Origin: Albibacterium profundi
Lineage (GTDB): Bacteria; Bacteroidota; Bacteroidia; Sphingobacteriales; Sphingobacteriaceae
Assembly: GCF_042159835.1 (NCBI RefSeq)
Contig: NZ_JBBVGT010000003.1
Coordinates: 186,001 to 250,000, forward strand
Direction: 5' to 3'
Length of the DNA stretch: 64,000 nucleotides
A program made the position numbers and the translations under genes. A model generated the notes under the pieces. The model saw only the letters and a program-made list of their open reading frames with translations. It searched no databases and was not told where the DNA came from. Shown piece after piece: positions 31,017 through 39,848 of the stretch. Each line of letters starts with the position of its first letter. The stretch's first letter is position 1.

Positions 31017-31514
31017 ATGAGCAAGCGAGCGAAGGTTATTTTTCTGGGTCTGTCAATCTTTGGATCTTTCCTTATTTACTGTGTTTACTACTACAGCAAT
31101 ATGATTAAAAATGCTCCATATCGTTCATACGAGTTGGAATCAATTGTTTTTAAGTATGGAATCGGAGATGACTTAGTAAATGAATTTGATTCTCGGACGG
31201 GTATTTATAAATATGTTAATACGCACGATTCCCTAGTGACATCTAAAGTTCATTTGAATAAAGACGACTTCATTTATATCCATCATAAAGCTGCATCATT
31301 GGGTTTTTGGAACTTCCCAGATGATATGACACAAACCAATAATCCGAGCGATGCACAGAATTCAGTTCATTATTACGTCGAGTTCAATTATAAAGAAAAG
31401 ACTAAAACGTTGCTTCTTGATGTAAACTATAACGGTAACCCCAAACTCCACGATGCAGCTAAGACCTTCATAGAAGAGGTTCAGCGTCTAATTAACGACG
31501 CACAGGACCGCTAG
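31017..31514 (+). CDS. Membrane-anchored protein of unknown function
   Basis: A 165-residue protein with one N-terminal membrane segment (VIFLGLSIFGSFLIYCVYYY, residues 7-27) and an extracytoplasmic domain with LNKDDFIYIHHKAASLGFWN and YYVEFNYKEKTKTLLLDVNY. This strand/helix pattern resembles small Bacteroidetes proteins of unknown role. Own promoter; ends 20 bases from the converging hutH. No catalytic motif recognised. Confidence 0.6.
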   Translation: MSKRAKVIFLGLSIFGSFLIYCVYYYSNMIKNAPYRSYELESIVFKYGIGDDLVNEFDSRTGIYKYVNTHDSLVTSKVHLNKDDFIYIHHKAASLGFWNFPDDMTQTNNPSDAQNSVHYYVEFNYKEKTKTLLLDVNYNGNPKLHDAAKTFIEEVQRLINDAQDR

Positions 31515-31533
31515 CGATAACCCCATCAAAATC

Positions 31534-33072
31534 TTAATCTAAGGTAATGCCGGCAGTTTCGGCCGCTTGTTGGCTGGTCATAACCAGTTTTTTGCTTGAA
31601 ATTAATTCGTGTAAGGCGTTGATGTCGTTTGCGTATACTCGATCTTCAGTTGCAAATGGCACGATTTTCCTGATTTCGTGATGGCAGGCTTCAAGGATTT
31701 TCGAAGAACGCAATGGTCTCCTAAAGTCAATAGATTGGGCCGCATATAATAGTTCAATTGCTAGAATGAATTCTACATTACTAATGATTTGGTTAAACTT
31801 GCGTCCTCCGATGGAGCCCATGGATACATGGTCTTCTTGCCCCAGTGACGTGGGGATGCTGTCTGCACTCGCAGGAAAACAGAGGCCTTTGTTTTCTGAA
31901 ACTAAAGCCGCCGAGCTATATTGAGGAATCATAAAGCCGGAATTTAATCCTGCGTCTTCAATGAGTAATTTTGGTAACCCGTACCGGCCTTCAATGATCA
32001 AGTAGCTGCGCCGATCTGAGATATTTCCTAATTCAGCAGCGGCGACCGAAGCATAATCTAGTGGTACCGCTAGTGGCTGTCCATGGAAATTCCCACCGCT
32101 GATCGTATCGTGCGAGCCAAGAATAATGGGATTATCAGTTACAGAGTTGATTTCGATTTCTGTGAGTTCGAGGAGATGCATATAAGCAGTTCGGGAAGCA
32201 CCATGCACCTGAGGCATACATCTAATAGAGTAGGGGTCTTGTACGCGGCTGCAATCTAGATGTGCATTGTTTATATCAGAGCCCTGTAAAATGTTTCTGA
32301 GTCGTTGAGCAACTTTTTGATTGCCCTTAAAAGGTCGAATTGCATGCAAACGCGCATCTAAGGGTCTTATTGATCCCATGAGACCATCGAGGGACATTGC
32401 TCCAATTATATCGGCTGAATCTAGAATGTTTTTTAATCTGTTCAGTCCGACAACAGCATGTGCCGCGATAAATTGGGTTCCGTTTATCAATGCGAGACCT
32501 TCTTTGGGGTGAAGGCGTAAAGCTTCGACATTCAGGTTTTTCAAAAGTTTATCCGTTGGGATCTTGTCTCCTTTATAAAACACTTCTCCTAAGCCAATAA
32601 GTGGTAAAAATAGATGTGCCAAAGGGGCGAGGTCTCCTGATGCGCCTACTGAACCTTTTTCGGGCACACACGGACAGATGTCATTATTGATCATCCACAA
32701 GATCCGTTCAACCGTCTGTGGTCGGATGCCTGAATAGCCCAAGCATAAAGCGTGCAGCTTGAGAATGAGCATGGTCTTCGATAGCTTAGAAGAAAGCAAT
32801 TCTCCGACCCCAACAGAATGGCTCATTAAAAGATTATGTTGTAGCTGTGTTGTCTCCGACGGCGAGATTAAAGTATCACAAAGTGGCCCAAAACCCGTAT
32901 TTATACCATATACAACACTTCTGTCATCTACAATTTCGTCTACATAGCGACAGCTAGCATGAATGTTACTCATAGCTTGTTTGTCGATGCTGCCCTGTAA
33001 GCGCCCTTCGGTTAATGCGTCAACGTCTGCGATCGTTAATGTATCAATTCCAAATTTAAAATCGGTGGCCAT
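31534..33072 (-). CDS. hutH: Histidine ammonia-lyase
   Basis: A 512-residue MIO-dependent lyase that deaminates histidine to urocanate. The prosthetic MIO group forms from A144-S145-G146 in GSVGASGDLAPLAHLFLPLI; the catalytic loop Tyr is Y55 in VYGINTGFGPL; NPIILG, GGNFHGQPLA and QEDHVSMG are conserved. No hutU, hutI or hutG genes are adjacent, so this is an isolated gene and the rest of the pathway must be elsewhere. Phenylalanine/tyrosine ammonia-lyases share the MIO motif, but the overall length and HGQP/QEDHVSM segments favour HutH. Confidence 0.9.
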   Translation of the reverse strand: MATDFKFGIDTLTIADVDALTEGRLQGSIDKQAMSNIHASCRYVDEIVDDRSVVYGINTGFGPLCDTLISPSETTQLQHNLLMSHSVGVGELLSSKLSKTMLILKLHALCLGYSGIRPQTVERILWMINNDICPCVPEKGSVGASGDLAPLAHLFLPLIGLGEVFYKGDKIPTDKLLKNLNVEALRLHPKEGLALINGTQFIAAHAVVGLNRLKNILDSADIIGAMSLDGLMGSIRPLDARLHAIRPFKGNQKVAQRLRNILQGSDINNAHLDCSRVQDPYSIRCMPQVHGASRTAYMHLLELTEIEINSVTDNPIILGSHDTISGGNFHGQPLAVPLDYASVAAAELGNISDRRSYLIIEGRYGLPKLLIEDAGLNSGFMIPQYSSAALVSENKGLCFPASADSIPTSLGQEDHVSMGSIGGRKFNQIISNVEFILAIELLYAAQSIDFRRPLRSSKILEACHHEIRKIVPFATEDRVYANDINALHELISSKKLVMTSQQAAETAGITLD

Positions 33073-33171
33073 AAGTCAAGATTTAATCCGTTCAATATTA
33101 AAAAAAAATAATGAGTATGCCGAATATGGGGCAATAGCTAAGGTGTTAAATAAAAAACAAGGAAATATTAT

Positions 33172-33202
33172 TTTGACTAGAATTAAATTATTCATAGCTT
33201 TG
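33172..33202 (+). promoter_or_regulatory. rplU promoter
   Basis: TTTG at 33172-33175, 19 bases, TAGCTTTG at 33195-33202: a textbook Bacteroidetes -33/-7 pair, 39 bases before the rplU ATG. Confidence 0.7.
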
Positions 33203-33241
33203 CGCTTCAAAATTTATTAATAAAAATCAAATTATTTAACA

Positions 33242-33553
33242 ATGTACGCAATAGTAGATATAGCAGGAAAGCAATTTAAAGTTGCAAAAGACCAGCAAAT
33301 CTTTGTACACCGTTTACAAGGAGAAGAGGGCGCTAGTATTGAATTTGACAATGTATTGTTAGCAGAAGATGGTGGCAAATTTAGCGTAGGAACTCCTTCG
33401 TTAAAAGGTGCTAAGGTTTCAGCTAAGATTTTGTCACATTTAAAGGGAGATAAGGTAATCGTTTTCAAAAAGAAACGCCGTAAAGGTTATAAAAAGAAAA
33501 ATGGTCACCGCCAACAATTCACTAAGATAGAAATCACTGGTATTTCTTTGTAA
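33242..33553 (+). CDS. rplU: 50S ribosomal protein L21
   Basis: A 103-residue protein of the large subunit. YAIVDIAGKQFKVAKDQQIF, EGASIEFDNVLLAEDGGKF and the basic end KKKRRKGYKKKNGHRQQFT with KIEITGI match L21. It binds 23S rRNA near L20. rpmA follows 42 bases later, the usual rplU-rpmA order. Confidence 0.97.
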   Translation: MYAIVDIAGKQFKVAKDQQIFVHRLQGEEGASIEFDNVLLAEDGGKFSVGTPSLKGAKVSAKILSHLKGDKVIVFKKKRRKGYKKKNGHRQQFTKIEITGISL

Positions 33554-33595
33554 TTGATTGTATAACAGGTAATTTTACCATTAAAGAAATAGAAA

Positions 33596-34006
33596 ATGGC
33601 ACATAAGAAAGGTGCGGGTAGTTCTAAAAACGGACGTGAATCGCATAGTAAAAGATTAGGAATTAAAATTTTTGGCGGACAAGACGCGACTGCAGGTAAT
33701 ATCATTGTACGTCAACGTGGTACTAAACACCATCCAGATAAAAACGTTGGACTAGGTAAGGATCATACTATCTTTGCAATGGTTGACGGGACAGTTGTCT
33801 TTAAAAAGAAAGCCGACAATAAATCATATGTTTCTGTTATCCCTTTTGAGAGTGAAGTAGTTGCTGAAACTCCTGAAAAACCAAAAGCAGAAAAGAAAGA
33901 AGTAAAAGCAAAGGAGAAAGAAGCAAAAGCAGAAGCTAAGCCAAAAGCTCCAAAAGCAGAAAAGAAAAAAGCTGAATCTGCTGAAGCCGAGGCAAAAGCA
34001 GAATAA
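33596..34006 (+). CDS. rpmA: 50S ribosomal protein L27 with a long charged C-terminal tail
   Basis: Residues 1-85 (MAHKKGAGSSKNGRESHSKR through VSVIPFE) are a complete L27, which reaches the peptidyl-transferase centre with its N-terminus; there is no Firmicutes-type cleaved prefix. Residues 86-136 form an extra tail almost only of K, A and E (EKKEVKAKEKEAKAEAKPKA and onward), predicted as helical or disordered. The tail makes it over 50% longer than ordinary L27. Some Bacteroidetes carry such tails; their role is unknown. A terminator follows. Confidence 0.95.
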   Translation: MAHKKGAGSSKNGRESHSKRLGIKIFGGQDATAGNIIVRQRGTKHHPDKNVGLGKDHTIFAMVDGTVVFKKKADNKSYVSVIPFESEVVAETPEKPKAEKKEVKAKEKEAKAEAKPKAPKAEKKKAESAEAEAKAE

Positions 34007-34024
34007 GTTTGACCGATATAAGTA

Positions 34025-34058
34025 AAAAGGCACAATTTCATATGAGATTGTGCCTTTT
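34025..34058 (+). terminator. Terminator after rpmA
   Basis: AAAAGGCACAAT (34025-34036) pairs exactly with ATTGTGCCTTTT (34047-34058); loop 10 bases with TCATATGA. Near the converging gene at 34079, so it may act both ways. Confidence 0.85.
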
Positions 34059-34078
34059 CTATTTTGTGTCCTTGTTTT

Positions 34079-35053
34079 CTATTTAGTTCTATTTAGTAGT
34101 TCTTCACTAAGCTTCAATAGAGGAGCCTTTTTCCCGGTATCTATGTCGACTCTCTCCAAAGCTTGATAGGCTAGTTGTGTGTACTGCTGTATTTCGTCCT
34201 TTATGTTGTTCTGAACCTCCAATTTATTAAAGATTCTCATGATTGTATTAATCTTTTGATCAGGATCATATTCGATTTTCTGTAACCACGATACTATTTC
34301 GTCTCGATCTTCATCCGTCGCCAGTTCTAAAGCTTTTAAAAGCAAATAGGTCTTCTTGTTTTCTAAAATGTCTCCACCCAATTGTTTTCCAAAGTGCTGC
34401 GGGTCGCCGTAAGCATCTAAAAAGTCATCTTGTAACTGAAACGCAATACCTAAGTTAACGCCAAATTCGTATAAGAGCATGGCCTGCTCTGGTTCCGCAT
34501 TCGCTGTTATAGCTCCGAGCTGCAAAGAAGCACCAATCAAGACAGCCGTTTTCAAGCGAATCATTTCTATATAGTCTTTGATTTCGACCTGTAATGTTCT
34601 TTCGAAATCCATATCCAACTGCTGCCCGATACAAACCTCGGCAGCTGTCTTGTTAAATACTTCAAGCAAGGGTGGAATCAATTCTGGCGGGTTCTTCGCT
34701 AAGAGGGTATATGAGTGGATCAGCATAAAGTCGCCTGACAGGATAGCAGTGTTGGCGTTCCACTTAATATGAACTGTGTCCTGACCACGTCGCAACGGTG
34801 CTTTATCCATAATATCATCATGCATTAAGCTAAAATTATGAAACACCTCAACCGCTAAGGCGGAGGATAGGGCTTGAGTGGAGTGAGCTCCAAACATCTC
34901 AGCGGCCAGGAGCGTTAGTGTTGGTCGGATTCGCTTACCGCCGATCGACAGCAAATAACTTATCGGCTCATATAAATCTTTGGGTTTTTCTGGAAATTGA
35001 AACGAAGTGAGACCGTCGTGAATTATATCTTGATATGCTTTGATAGACTGCAT
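34079..35053 (-). CDS. Polyprenyl diphosphate synthase
   Basis: About 324 residues from ATG 35053 (the longer ORF from 35104 would overlap rnr). Trans-isoprenyl diphosphate synthase with the first Asp-rich motif D79-D80-x-x-D83 (LMHDDIMDKAPLRRG) and the second D209-D210-x-x-D213 (FQLQDDFLDAYGD); GGKRIRPTL and GQQLDMDF are conserved. It condenses isopentenyl diphosphate with allylic diphosphates; chain length (geranylgeranyl or longer) cannot be read off safely. It follows rnr by 28 bases on the same strand. Confidence 0.93.
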   Translation of the reverse strand: MQSIKAYQDIIHDGLTSFQFPEKPKDLYEPISYLLSIGGKRIRPTLTLLAAEMFGAHSTQALSSALAVEVFHNFSLMHDDIMDKAPLRRGQDTVHIKWNANTAILSGDFMLIHSYTLLAKNPPELIPPLLEVFNKTAAEVCIGQQLDMDFERTLQVEIKDYIEMIRLKTAVLIGASLQLGAITANAEPEQAMLLYEFGVNLGIAFQLQDDFLDAYGDPQHFGKQLGGDILENKKTYLLLKALELATDEDRDEIVSWLQKIEYDPDQKINTIMRIFNKLEVQNNIKDEIQQYTQLAYQALERVDIDTGKKAPLLKLSEELLNRTK

Positions 35054-35081
35054 GTTGTTTCTTGTTGTAAAATTACTGATT

Positions 35082-37202
35082 TTATGATAGTAAGATAAAG
35101 TCAATCTGTCTTTTCATGAGATCAACGTGTTTCACTTTCACCCGAACTTCATCTCCAAGTTGATATTTCTTTTTCTTTCTCTGGCCAATAATTGCGTAGT
35201 TTTTCTCATCAAGCGAATAGAAATCATCCCGCATGTCACGCAGTCTAATCATCCCTTCACATTTATTCTCTTCGATCTCAACATACATGCCCCATTCGGT
35301 AACGCCCGAAACAATGCCCATGTACTCTGTTCCAATCTGATCTTGTAAGTATTCAGCTTGTTTATATTTTACTGAAGCCCGTTCTGCGTCAGCCGCCCGT
35401 TTCTCCATTTGTGAAGCGTGGGTAGCCATTTTTTCATACGCTTCTTCATTTACCGCTGCTCCATCAGCGAGGTAGTGCTCTAAGAGTCTGTGGACCATCA
35501 TGTCGGGATAACGGCGGATAGGCGAAGTGAAATGTGTATAATAATCAAATCCTAAACCATAGTGGCTGCTCGACTTTGTGGTATAGACGGCTTTGGCCAT
35601 AGAGCGAATTGCCAGTTGCGTCAATACATTTTGCTCTTTTTTACCTTCAATGTCTGACATGAGTTTGTTCAGCGAATGAGCAGTCTCCTTACTTGTGTTG
35701 GTGTTTATTTTGTAACCAAAACGAGATGCAAATTGGGTGAAATTACTCAAGCTACTTTCATTTGGAACATCATGCGATCGGTATACAAACGGGAGTTTCT
35801 TTTTACCTTTTCCTTTCTTTCCAATGAATTCAGCTACGCGCTTATTTGCTAATAGCATAAAGTCTTCGATGAGTTTATGAGCGTCTTTTCTTTCTCTTAC
35901 ATACACACCAATTGGTTTGCCGTTTTCATCCAAGTGAAATTTAGTTTCAACACTTTCAAAACTGATTGCGCCGTTTTTAAATCGCTTAGCCCTCATTGTA
36001 TGAGCCAATTGGTTCAAGGTGAGAAGTTGTTCTTTTACGTCGCTGTCGCCACCTTCAATAACTTCTTGAGCATCTTCGTAACTCATTCGCTTGTCGGAAT
36101 GAATGATAGTTTTTCCAAACCATTCGGAACGAACATTCGCTTTTTCATCCAGCTCAAATACTGCTGAGAAACAAAATTTATCCTCATTAGGGCGAAGCGA
36201 GCAGAGGTTGTTTGATAAACGTTCTGGGAGCATAGGAATCACCCGGTCAACCAAATATACTGATGTTCCTCTTTCAAAAGCCTCATGGTCTAGTGCCGTG
36301 TCTGGTTGCACGTAATAAGTTACATCGGCGATATGAACACCAATTTCATAATTTCCATTCTCTAGTCTATCGAACGAGATCGCATCGTCAAAATCTTTTG
36401 CATCGAAAGGGTCGATAGTAAAGGTTAGTTTATCTCTGAAGTCTTTCCTTTTCTTAATTTCTTTACTAGGCAACTCTGCAGGTAGGGCGTTCGACTCTTC
36501 TTCAACGTTTTTAGGGAAGGACAATGGAAAACCAAAGTCAGCTAGGATGGCATTCATCTCGGCGTCGTTCTCACCTTGAAAACCGAGGACATGTTCTACT
36601 TTACCAACAGGGTTTTTACTGCCTGGTGGCCAGTCTGTTATGCTTACCACAACCTTCTCGTTGTCCTTTGCGCCATTCAGATCTTCAAGTGGAACAAAAA
36701 TATCGTGAAGCATTTTTCGGTCGTCAGTAATCAGAAATGCGAATCGTGGTGATACTTTTAATACACCCGTGAAATTTGTTCTGGATCGTTCAAGTATTTC
36801 AATTACTTCACCCTCTTTTTTTCCTTCGCGCTTACTTTCGTATGCGTGGATTTTAACTATGTCGCCATTTAGCGCGTTTCGTACCTTGCGAGGAGGTACA
36901 TAAATGTCTTCGTCAAACTCTTCGGTGACTATATAAGCTGATCCATCACTCGTCATATCAACTCTCCCAACAACAATTGTACGTAGTTCTTTGAGGATAT
37001 ACTTGCCTTTTGACACTTCTTTGAATCGGCCAGATCTAGTCCCTTCTTTAAGTATGTCTTGAATTCCCAGCCTTGATTCTTGGTCAGTGATATTGAGTTT
37101 ACCGCTAACTTGTTTGTAGTTTAATGCTTGGTTTCCAGCTGTTCGTAAAACATCGGTAACTAATTGCGATAATATATTTTTAAATGTGTTGTTTTTTGCC
37201 AT
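35082..37202 (-). CDS. rnr: Ribonuclease R
   Basis: A 706-residue 3'-5' exoribonuclease. An N-terminal winged helix (residues 8-60), cold-shock domains (VVGRVDMTSDGSAYIVTEEF), the RNB catalytic domain with the Asp cluster TIDPFDAKDFDDAISFD, HIADVTYYVQPDTALDHEAF, DFMLLANKRVAEF, FTSPIRRYPDMMVHRLL and a C-terminal S1 domain (YMGIVSGVTEWGMYVEIEEN). It degrades structured RNA. The polyprenyl synthase gene follows 28 bases downstream. Confidence 0.95.
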   Translation of the reverse strand: MAKNNTFKNILSQLVTDVLRTAGNQALNYKQVSGKLNITDQESRLGIQDILKEGTRSGRFKEVSKGKYILKELRTIVVGRVDMTSDGSAYIVTEEFDEDIYVPPRKVRNALNGDIVKIHAYESKREGKKEGEVIEILERSRTNFTGVLKVSPRFAFLITDDRKMLHDIFVPLEDLNGAKDNEKVVVSITDWPPGSKNPVGKVEHVLGFQGENDAEMNAILADFGFPLSFPKNVEEESNALPAELPSKEIKKRKDFRDKLTFTIDPFDAKDFDDAISFDRLENGNYEIGVHIADVTYYVQPDTALDHEAFERGTSVYLVDRVIPMLPERLSNNLCSLRPNEDKFCFSAVFELDEKANVRSEWFGKTIIHSDKRMSYEDAQEVIEGGDSDVKEQLLTLNQLAHTMRAKRFKNGAISFESVETKFHLDENGKPIGVYVRERKDAHKLIEDFMLLANKRVAEFIGKKGKGKKKLPFVYRSHDVPNESSLSNFTQFASRFGYKINTNTSKETAHSLNKLMSDIEGKKEQNVLTQLAIRSMAKAVYTTKSSSHYGLGFDYYTHFTSPIRRYPDMMVHRLLEHYLADGAAVNEEAYEKMATHASQMEKRAADAERASVKYKQAEYLQDQIGTEYMGIVSGVTEWGMYVEIEENKCEGMIRLRDMRDDFYSLDEKNYAIIGQRKKKKYQLGDEVRVKVKHVDLMKRQIDFILLS

Positions 37203-37283
37203 TTGATGGGAATTAAATGATAAGAGCGTCCGGTCACTAAGTTATGAAAACAAACACTTCTTAAAGTTTTTTTTCTTGAAAAT

Positions 37284-39773
37284 TTATAGAGCTTCTTCTT
37301 TGTTCAAAAGCTCTATAAATTGTTTAAGTCTATGTTCGATCTCTTCAATCTCGTCAACGCCCGGTTGCTCACCGCTTCTTGCATCTATCTCCATTTTTCT
37401 CAACACGAAAGCGATTGATTCTTCTCCCATTTGAGCTGTTCTGCCCGCTAGTCGGTGTAACAAAAACTCTGTTTGATAGATATTGTCTGACAGGACGTTT
37501 GATTTCAGCTCAGCCAAGTCTTTTTTTGTTCCGTCCTTAAATAGTTTAATGACTTTGGGTCGTATGTGTTCATCTGTGTTTGATAATATCGTCTCGATCA
37601 GCTCACTGGCTGCATTGTTTACCGGGTCGGTGTCAGCCTCCAGCCCAAGAATGGTCAATAAGTCCAGTTCCTTGAAGGGTTTCAATAATAAGCCGTCAAA
37701 GCCAAATGATAGGATCTCTTTTCGTTCTTCTGGCAAAGCCTGAGCCGTAAACGCTATGATTTTGACACTAGACCCGTAACGCTCTCTAAACTCTTTGTAA
37801 AGATCTTTGCCTGTCATGCCTGGCATTCTCATGTCAGTTAATATGAAATCAGGCCGTTCATTGTTGGGCATTGCTAAGGCGTCAATCGGAGAGTGAAAAA
37901 CTTGATGATTGATACCGTACTTCTGAAGGATAGTATCACACAGGTCTAAAATATAATTATCGTCATCAACAACCCATACGTTGCCTGAAAAGGCTGACAC
38001 CGGAGTTAATAGCGGTCCCTTTTGGTCGGTCTCAAGAGCCTCTTGCATTGTAGGAAGACTGAAGGAAACCGTAAATACAGAGCCTTTACCTACAATGCTT
38101 TTTATTTTAATGTCACCACCCATAGCTTCTACTAGAGTTTTAACGATCGTAAGCCCTAAACCATTACCAAAGTGTACGCCAGAGCCCGCATTTGTTGACT
38201 GTTCGAATTCGTTGAAAATCTTTTTTAAATCTGACTCCATAATCCCCGGCCCTGTGTCTTGGATACGGAAACTTATATCGGTTTTATCACCGTAATCTGT
38301 TGCAACAATTTGTAGTAGAACCTGGCCGACGTCGGTGAATTTTACTGCGTTCCCCACTAGGTTGAAAAGTATCTGTTTAATTCGGAATGCGTCACCTATA
38401 ACAAGCCCATCTCCAAATGTTTGTGCGCTTAATACCAAGTCGATATTCTTCCTGTCAGCTTGAGGTTTCATGATGTCGATTAGCTCTTGTCCGAGTTTTT
38501 TGATATTGACCACCTCTTCTTGGAAAGCAAATTTCCCTGAATTCAGCATATTGTAATCCAGTATTTCGTTTACAATCTGCAATAAATGTTCAGACGATTG
38601 GTGGATTACGTTGACTTTCTCATTGTTTGAATGTTGATTTCTTAGTTGCTCGGTGTAACCAATGATTGACTGAAGGGGAGTGCGCAGCTCATGACTCATA
38701 TTCGAAAGAAAACGCTGCTTAGCGACGCTGTGATACTCAGCCTCATTTTTTGCTCTTTCTAATTCTGTACGATAGGCTGCGCCCTTTCGCATATCATCTA
38801 AAATAAAATAAATTAGAATAACCGATATGATAAAGAATGTCAGTAAGATATATGCTATCCGCTGAACGCTTTGGTTAACTACATTTCTTGCATCAAGATT
38901 TTCGAGTTCCATTTGAAGCATGGCTTCCTTCTCCACTTCATGAAGAATGCTGAACATGTTGCTGACTAGGATATTTCCTGCAATTGTAAGTTCGGCTTCC
39001 TGATTGACGAAATTTGAACTTCGCTGTATCTGCCGTTGTGCTAAACTTTGAATTGCTTGATCTATCTTCTTTTCGGCGCTATCAGCACGAACATTCTTAA
39101 TGGTATCTACTTGAATGTCCAGTTCTTCCTGAATCGTTCTCGGAGCCGAAGGAGTTGTGGGTGCCTCTTTATTCCGACCGCCGAAGATCCTAGACAAGAA
39201 GCCCCTGTTTGATTTATCTTCTTCTTGTTCCGCGGGCTCCACAGTTCGGGTAGTAATCTTCTTTTCTGTGGTTACAATGGTGCTGTCACTTTGCGGCGCT
39301 GACTGGATTAATGATGATATGTTCTTTATTTGTGAAGAAAATGCCTGATTGTCTACTAAGTTTTTTCGAACCTGTACATATGAATTAAACAATTGATCTC
39401 GTTCTTTGAGCAGAATTCTAATGGAGTCGATCCTTTGAGATTGCACATCATGACTCGAATAAAGATTTTCCAGGGTATCAAGAGCACGTAGTATATCATT
39501 TGATTCTTTAGCATAACCAGTATAATTAGTTGTATTTAAGACTTGTGCACGCTGAAGTTGGTCAACTTGAAGAATGTCTCTAGAGATCCGACTCACTAGC
39601 CTCAGTTTCTCGTTAGGTGTCGACACCTTATCCACTTTGACGAGCATTTCGTCAAAGGCAACCCGACTTATGACATAGGCGAGCCCTAGAGCAACCGCCG
39701 ATGCCATAAAAATAAAGAATATTTTGTAATAAACTTTTGAGCCTGTTTTCTGTTTTTCTAGTGTATTTTTCAT
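37284..39773 (-). CDS. Hybrid histidine kinase with receiver and Hpt domains
   Basis: An 829-residue sensor: membrane segments at about 15-35 and 305-325 enclose a 270-residue extracytoplasmic helical sensor with a low-complexity stretch (VEPAEQEEDKSNRGFLSRIF). Cytoplasmic part: HisKA with phosphorylated H361 (FLSNMSHELRTPLQSIIGYT), HATPase with N box NLVGNAVKFTD (471-481) and DTGPGIMESD/GNGLGLTIVK, a receiver with D647 (PDFILTDMRMPGMTG), and a C-terminal Hpt domain with H773 (LLHRLAGRTAQMG). So it holds all phosphorelay steps except the final regulator. No regulator gene is adjacent. Confidence 0.93.
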   Translation of the reverse strand: MKNTLEKQKTGSKVYYKIFFIFMASAVALGLAYVISRVAFDEMLVKVDKVSTPNEKLRLVSRISRDILQVDQLQRAQVLNTTNYTGYAKESNDILRALDTLENLYSSHDVQSQRIDSIRILLKERDQLFNSYVQVRKNLVDNQAFSSQIKNISSLIQSAPQSDSTIVTTEKKITTRTVEPAEQEEDKSNRGFLSRIFGGRNKEAPTTPSAPRTIQEELDIQVDTIKNVRADSAEKKIDQAIQSLAQRQIQRSSNFVNQEAELTIAGNILVSNMFSILHEVEKEAMLQMELENLDARNVVNQSVQRIAYILLTFFIISVILIYFILDDMRKGAAYRTELERAKNEAEYHSVAKQRFLSNMSHELRTPLQSIIGYTEQLRNQHSNNEKVNVIHQSSEHLLQIVNEILDYNMLNSGKFAFQEEVVNIKKLGQELIDIMKPQADRKNIDLVLSAQTFGDGLVIGDAFRIKQILFNLVGNAVKFTDVGQVLLQIVATDYGDKTDISFRIQDTGPGIMESDLKKIFNEFEQSTNAGSGVHFGNGLGLTIVKTLVEAMGGDIKIKSIVGKGSVFTVSFSLPTMQEALETDQKGPLLTPVSAFSGNVWVVDDDNYILDLCDTILQKYGINHQVFHSPIDALAMPNNERPDFILTDMRMPGMTGKDLYKEFRERYGSSVKIIAFTAQALPEERKEILSFGFDGLLLKPFKELDLLTILGLEADTDPVNNAASELIETILSNTDEHIRPKVIKLFKDGTKKDLAELKSNVLSDNIYQTEFLLHRLAGRTAQMGEESIAFVLRKMEIDARSGEQPGVDEIEEIEHRLKQFIELLNKEEAL

Positions 39774-39786
39774 CCTCAGGTAACCA

Positions 39787-39813
39787 AAAAAGGCACAAAT
39801 AATGTGCCTTTTT
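39787..39813 (-). terminator. Terminator after clpB
   Basis: AAAAAGGCACA (39787-39797) and TGTGCCTTTTT (39803-39813) form a perfect 11-bp stem with A/T tracts on both sides, so it can end clpB on the minus strand. Confidence 0.85.
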
Positions 39814-39848
39814 CTAATTGCTTCTATTTACGACAAATAGATATATTC

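Noticed and set aside
35054..35104. Upstream start for the polyprenyl synthase
   Set aside because: It overlaps the end of rnr and adds residues not like the family.
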